A DNA stretch of 64,000 bases. Source: Entamoeba histolytica HM-1:IMSS (taxonomy: Eukaryota > Evosea > Mastigamoebida > Endamoebidae). This document shows positions 62,594 through 64,000 of this stretch, one piece after another. Positions within the stretch are counted from its first letter, which is position 1; every line of letters begins with the position of its first letter. Below the pieces are notes generated by a model that was given only the letters and a program-made list of their open reading frames with translations, did not search any database and was not told the origin of the DNA. Both the position numbers and the translations under genes were made by a program. The stretch covers positions 24,232-88,231 of the forward strand of contig NW_001914868.1 in the NCBI RefSeq assembly GCF_000208925.1. Direction: 5' to 3'.

Positions 62594-63642
62594 TTAAATC
62601 TGAATTAATAGCAAATCTTTCTCAAGTTCTTTATAATATCCACTTCTCATACTATCAACCCTTTGGAGTGTTTTTATAAAATCTTTTACTTCTTCATTAC
62701 TTAATAATTCTATGGTACTATCAATTTTCTTAGTAATTTGATATAACTCAACCATTGTAAATAATACCCATTTAGAATTTGGTTCTATTTCATTTAATTC
62801 TTTGATTTTATTGAATTGTTCTTTTAAAATATTCATCCACTCTTCTTTTTTATTTAATTCATTATAACATTTCATTCCAGTTCCAAGAAGCCATCTATAA
62901 TAAATCCATGCACTTTGATCATTTGGTTCAATATAAAATGCATTTAACAATAATGTAAATTCTGACTCAATAACTTTTTCTAATTGTAAGTTATTATAAG
63001 AACTAAAGATAACACTACGATGATGCCATGCACTATAATTACTGAAATTGTTATTAATTGAATCTGTAATAAATTTTAAATCTTCTTCTTGGCTTATTTT
63101 TCCTTGTTCTAAAACCCATAAATAATATCCCCAACAATGAACTATTTTATTACTTTTTATTACTTTATATATCTACATTAAATTAACAAACAATTTCTTG
63201 AATCTTTTCCAATCATTTTAGCACATAATTCTCTTTCTATCTCAAATTTCGGATGTTCCATTTTAGAAATACTCCATTTTCTATGATACCAAATAACATA
63301 TGACTTGGAATTTTTGGGGAGAAGATTCTTTGTTAATTCCAATTCATATGATAGAATCTTATCATTTTCATTCTCTTCTTTCTTTAGTAATTCTTCTATC
63401 ATTTCTTTCCTTTCATTCCAATATTGATAATCCTGTGAAGAAATAGTAAGTAATTCGGAATTAAGTTTTAATTGTTCTTCAAGACTTCCTGTTTTATTTC
63501 TATATTTTTCTTTTAATTCATTGAATATTTTAATTCTATTTTGTGTTTCTTTTGCTGCTTCAATTTGTATTTTTTCTGCTTTAGTTATTCCGTGCTATAT
63601 TAAATAAATATCTTCCTTCTTTTCACAAATGATACAAACCAT
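62594..63642 (-). CDS. RABGGTA: Rab geranylgeranyltransferase alpha subunit, three exons
   Basis: Exon 1 is the ATG alone (63640-63642), exon 2 is 63192-63594 and exon 3 is 62594-63141; introns of 45 and 50 bp start GTTTGT and end TAG. Joining gives 317 aa beginning M-HGITKAEK, like human MHGRLKVK. Prenyltransferase alpha repeats are seen as YWNERKEM, VIWYHRKW, SRNFHCWGYYLWVL, FSNYSAWHHRS and NDQSAWIYYRWLL; the NF-CW and NFSNYS-WH blocks match RabGGTA closely. With the beta subunit and REP it geranylgeranylates Rab C-termini. Fungal and animal forms carry extra LRR or Ig-like domains that are absent here. Confidence 0.9.
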
Positions 63643-63797
63643 TCTCAACACAATAAAATCTCTATTTTTTTGTTTTTTTTTTAGTTTATTGCTTTTCTTT
63701 TTGTTTATGTTTTATTAGAATTATACTATACTACAACTTGAGAATTTCATTTCTAAGTGAACAGTCAATATCTTATAATATAACACTTCTTTACATA

Positions 63798-64000
63798 ATG
63801 GGAATAAAACAACTCCTTCCTTTTGTTTCATCCATCATCCATAAATCATCAATTGATAAATTTAAAAATAAAAAAGCTGCTATTGATGGTTATGCTTTAC
63901 TTCATAGAATTGCAACAAGAAATCCTAGACAAATTGTATTGAACAACGACTATTCTTTCATTGTAAATGGGATGTTAGAATATCTTAAATTCTTTAATAC
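63798..64000 (+). CDS. EXO1: Exonuclease 1-like nuclease, 5' part
   Basis: The gene runs off the window after 67 codons. The N-terminus MGIKQLLPFVSSIIHKSSIDKF is followed by KKAAIDGYALLHRIA, like the XPG N-domain of EXO1 (MGIQGLLQFIK..., VAVDTYCWLHKGA), with the first metal-binding aspartate in AIDGY. The family also includes FEN1 and XPG; EXO1 fits best because of the spacing and the LHRIA segment. It would act in mismatch repair and end resection. The gene starts 155 bp from the divergent RabGGTase alpha start. Confidence 0.75.
   Translation, partial: MGIKQLLPFVSSIIHKSSIDKFKNKKAAIDGYALLHRIATRNPRQIVLNNDYSFIVNGMLEYLKFFN

Noticed and set aside
1..64000. tRNA, 5S or rRNA genes
   Set aside because: No cloverleaf consensus words (such as a GGTTCGAATCC-like box B) were found by eye; Entamoeba tRNA genes usually lie in separate arrays. 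A covariance-model scan would decide.

Overview
The window reads as nuclear DNA of an Entamoeba species, most likely in the E. histolytica / E. dispar / E. nuttalli group. The evidence is strong A+T richness, gene spacing of often only tens of bases, and 12 short introns (mostly 45-75 bp) that all begin with GTTTGT. A residue-for-residue recognisable amoebic NADP alcohol dehydrogenase, a TMK-type transmembrane kinase and a decayed EhLINE-type (R4 clade) retrotransposon agree. The species cannot be fixed from this window alone.

Layout. 0-9.5 kb: end of an EF-hand-like gene, importin alpha, a DH-PH-RhoGAP protein, a UAS-UBX protein, ATG5, a tetraspanin, PMP3, a longin R-SNARE (two exons), an unknown protein and a four-pass membrane protein. 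9.6-20.8 kb: RPB2, a gene-poor stretch holding copy A of a 355-bp repeat, an ER-type DnaJ, a paxillin-like LD/LIM protein, a 1.8-kb gene-free stretch, a secreted basic protein and ubiquilin. 20.9-31.4 kb: a 1005-aa helical protein, a 3.4-kb 5'-truncated LINE flanked by a 16-bp target-site duplication in a divergent promoter region, a small unknown gene, a four-exon DYRK kinase, and copy B of the 355-bp repeat in inverted orientation. 31.6-47 kb: proteasome alpha 5, a RasGAP-fold protein, TAF11, a TMK receptor kinase, a PDI-like protein, a p24 cargo receptor, an AAMP/Sqt1-like WD40 protein, RecQ, and a GRAM-VASt sterol-transfer protein. 47-64 kb: ADH1, an ATG1/ULK-like kinase with a possible N-terminal pseudokinase, TRM11, a PP2C with a long N-terminal extension, an Entamoeba-type family protein, an OB-fold candidate, a helical protein, Rab geranylgeranyltransferase alpha (first coding exon is only the ATG) and the start of EXO1.

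The genes are a housekeeping mixture rather than one pathway. Membrane traffic and autophagy recur (ATG5, R-SNARE, p24, RabGGTase alpha, ATG1-like kinase, sterol transfer), as do small-GTPase control and ubiquitin/p97 functions, but nothing shows that they are co-regulated. The observations most worth checking are: an ATG5 whose ATG12-acceptor lysine position reads arginine; two GAP-fold proteins with lysine at the arginine-finger position; the ATG-only exon; the 355-bp inverted duplication; a nine-LD-motif paxillin; and palindromes near ADH1. No CRISPR array, tRNA or rRNA gene was seen.
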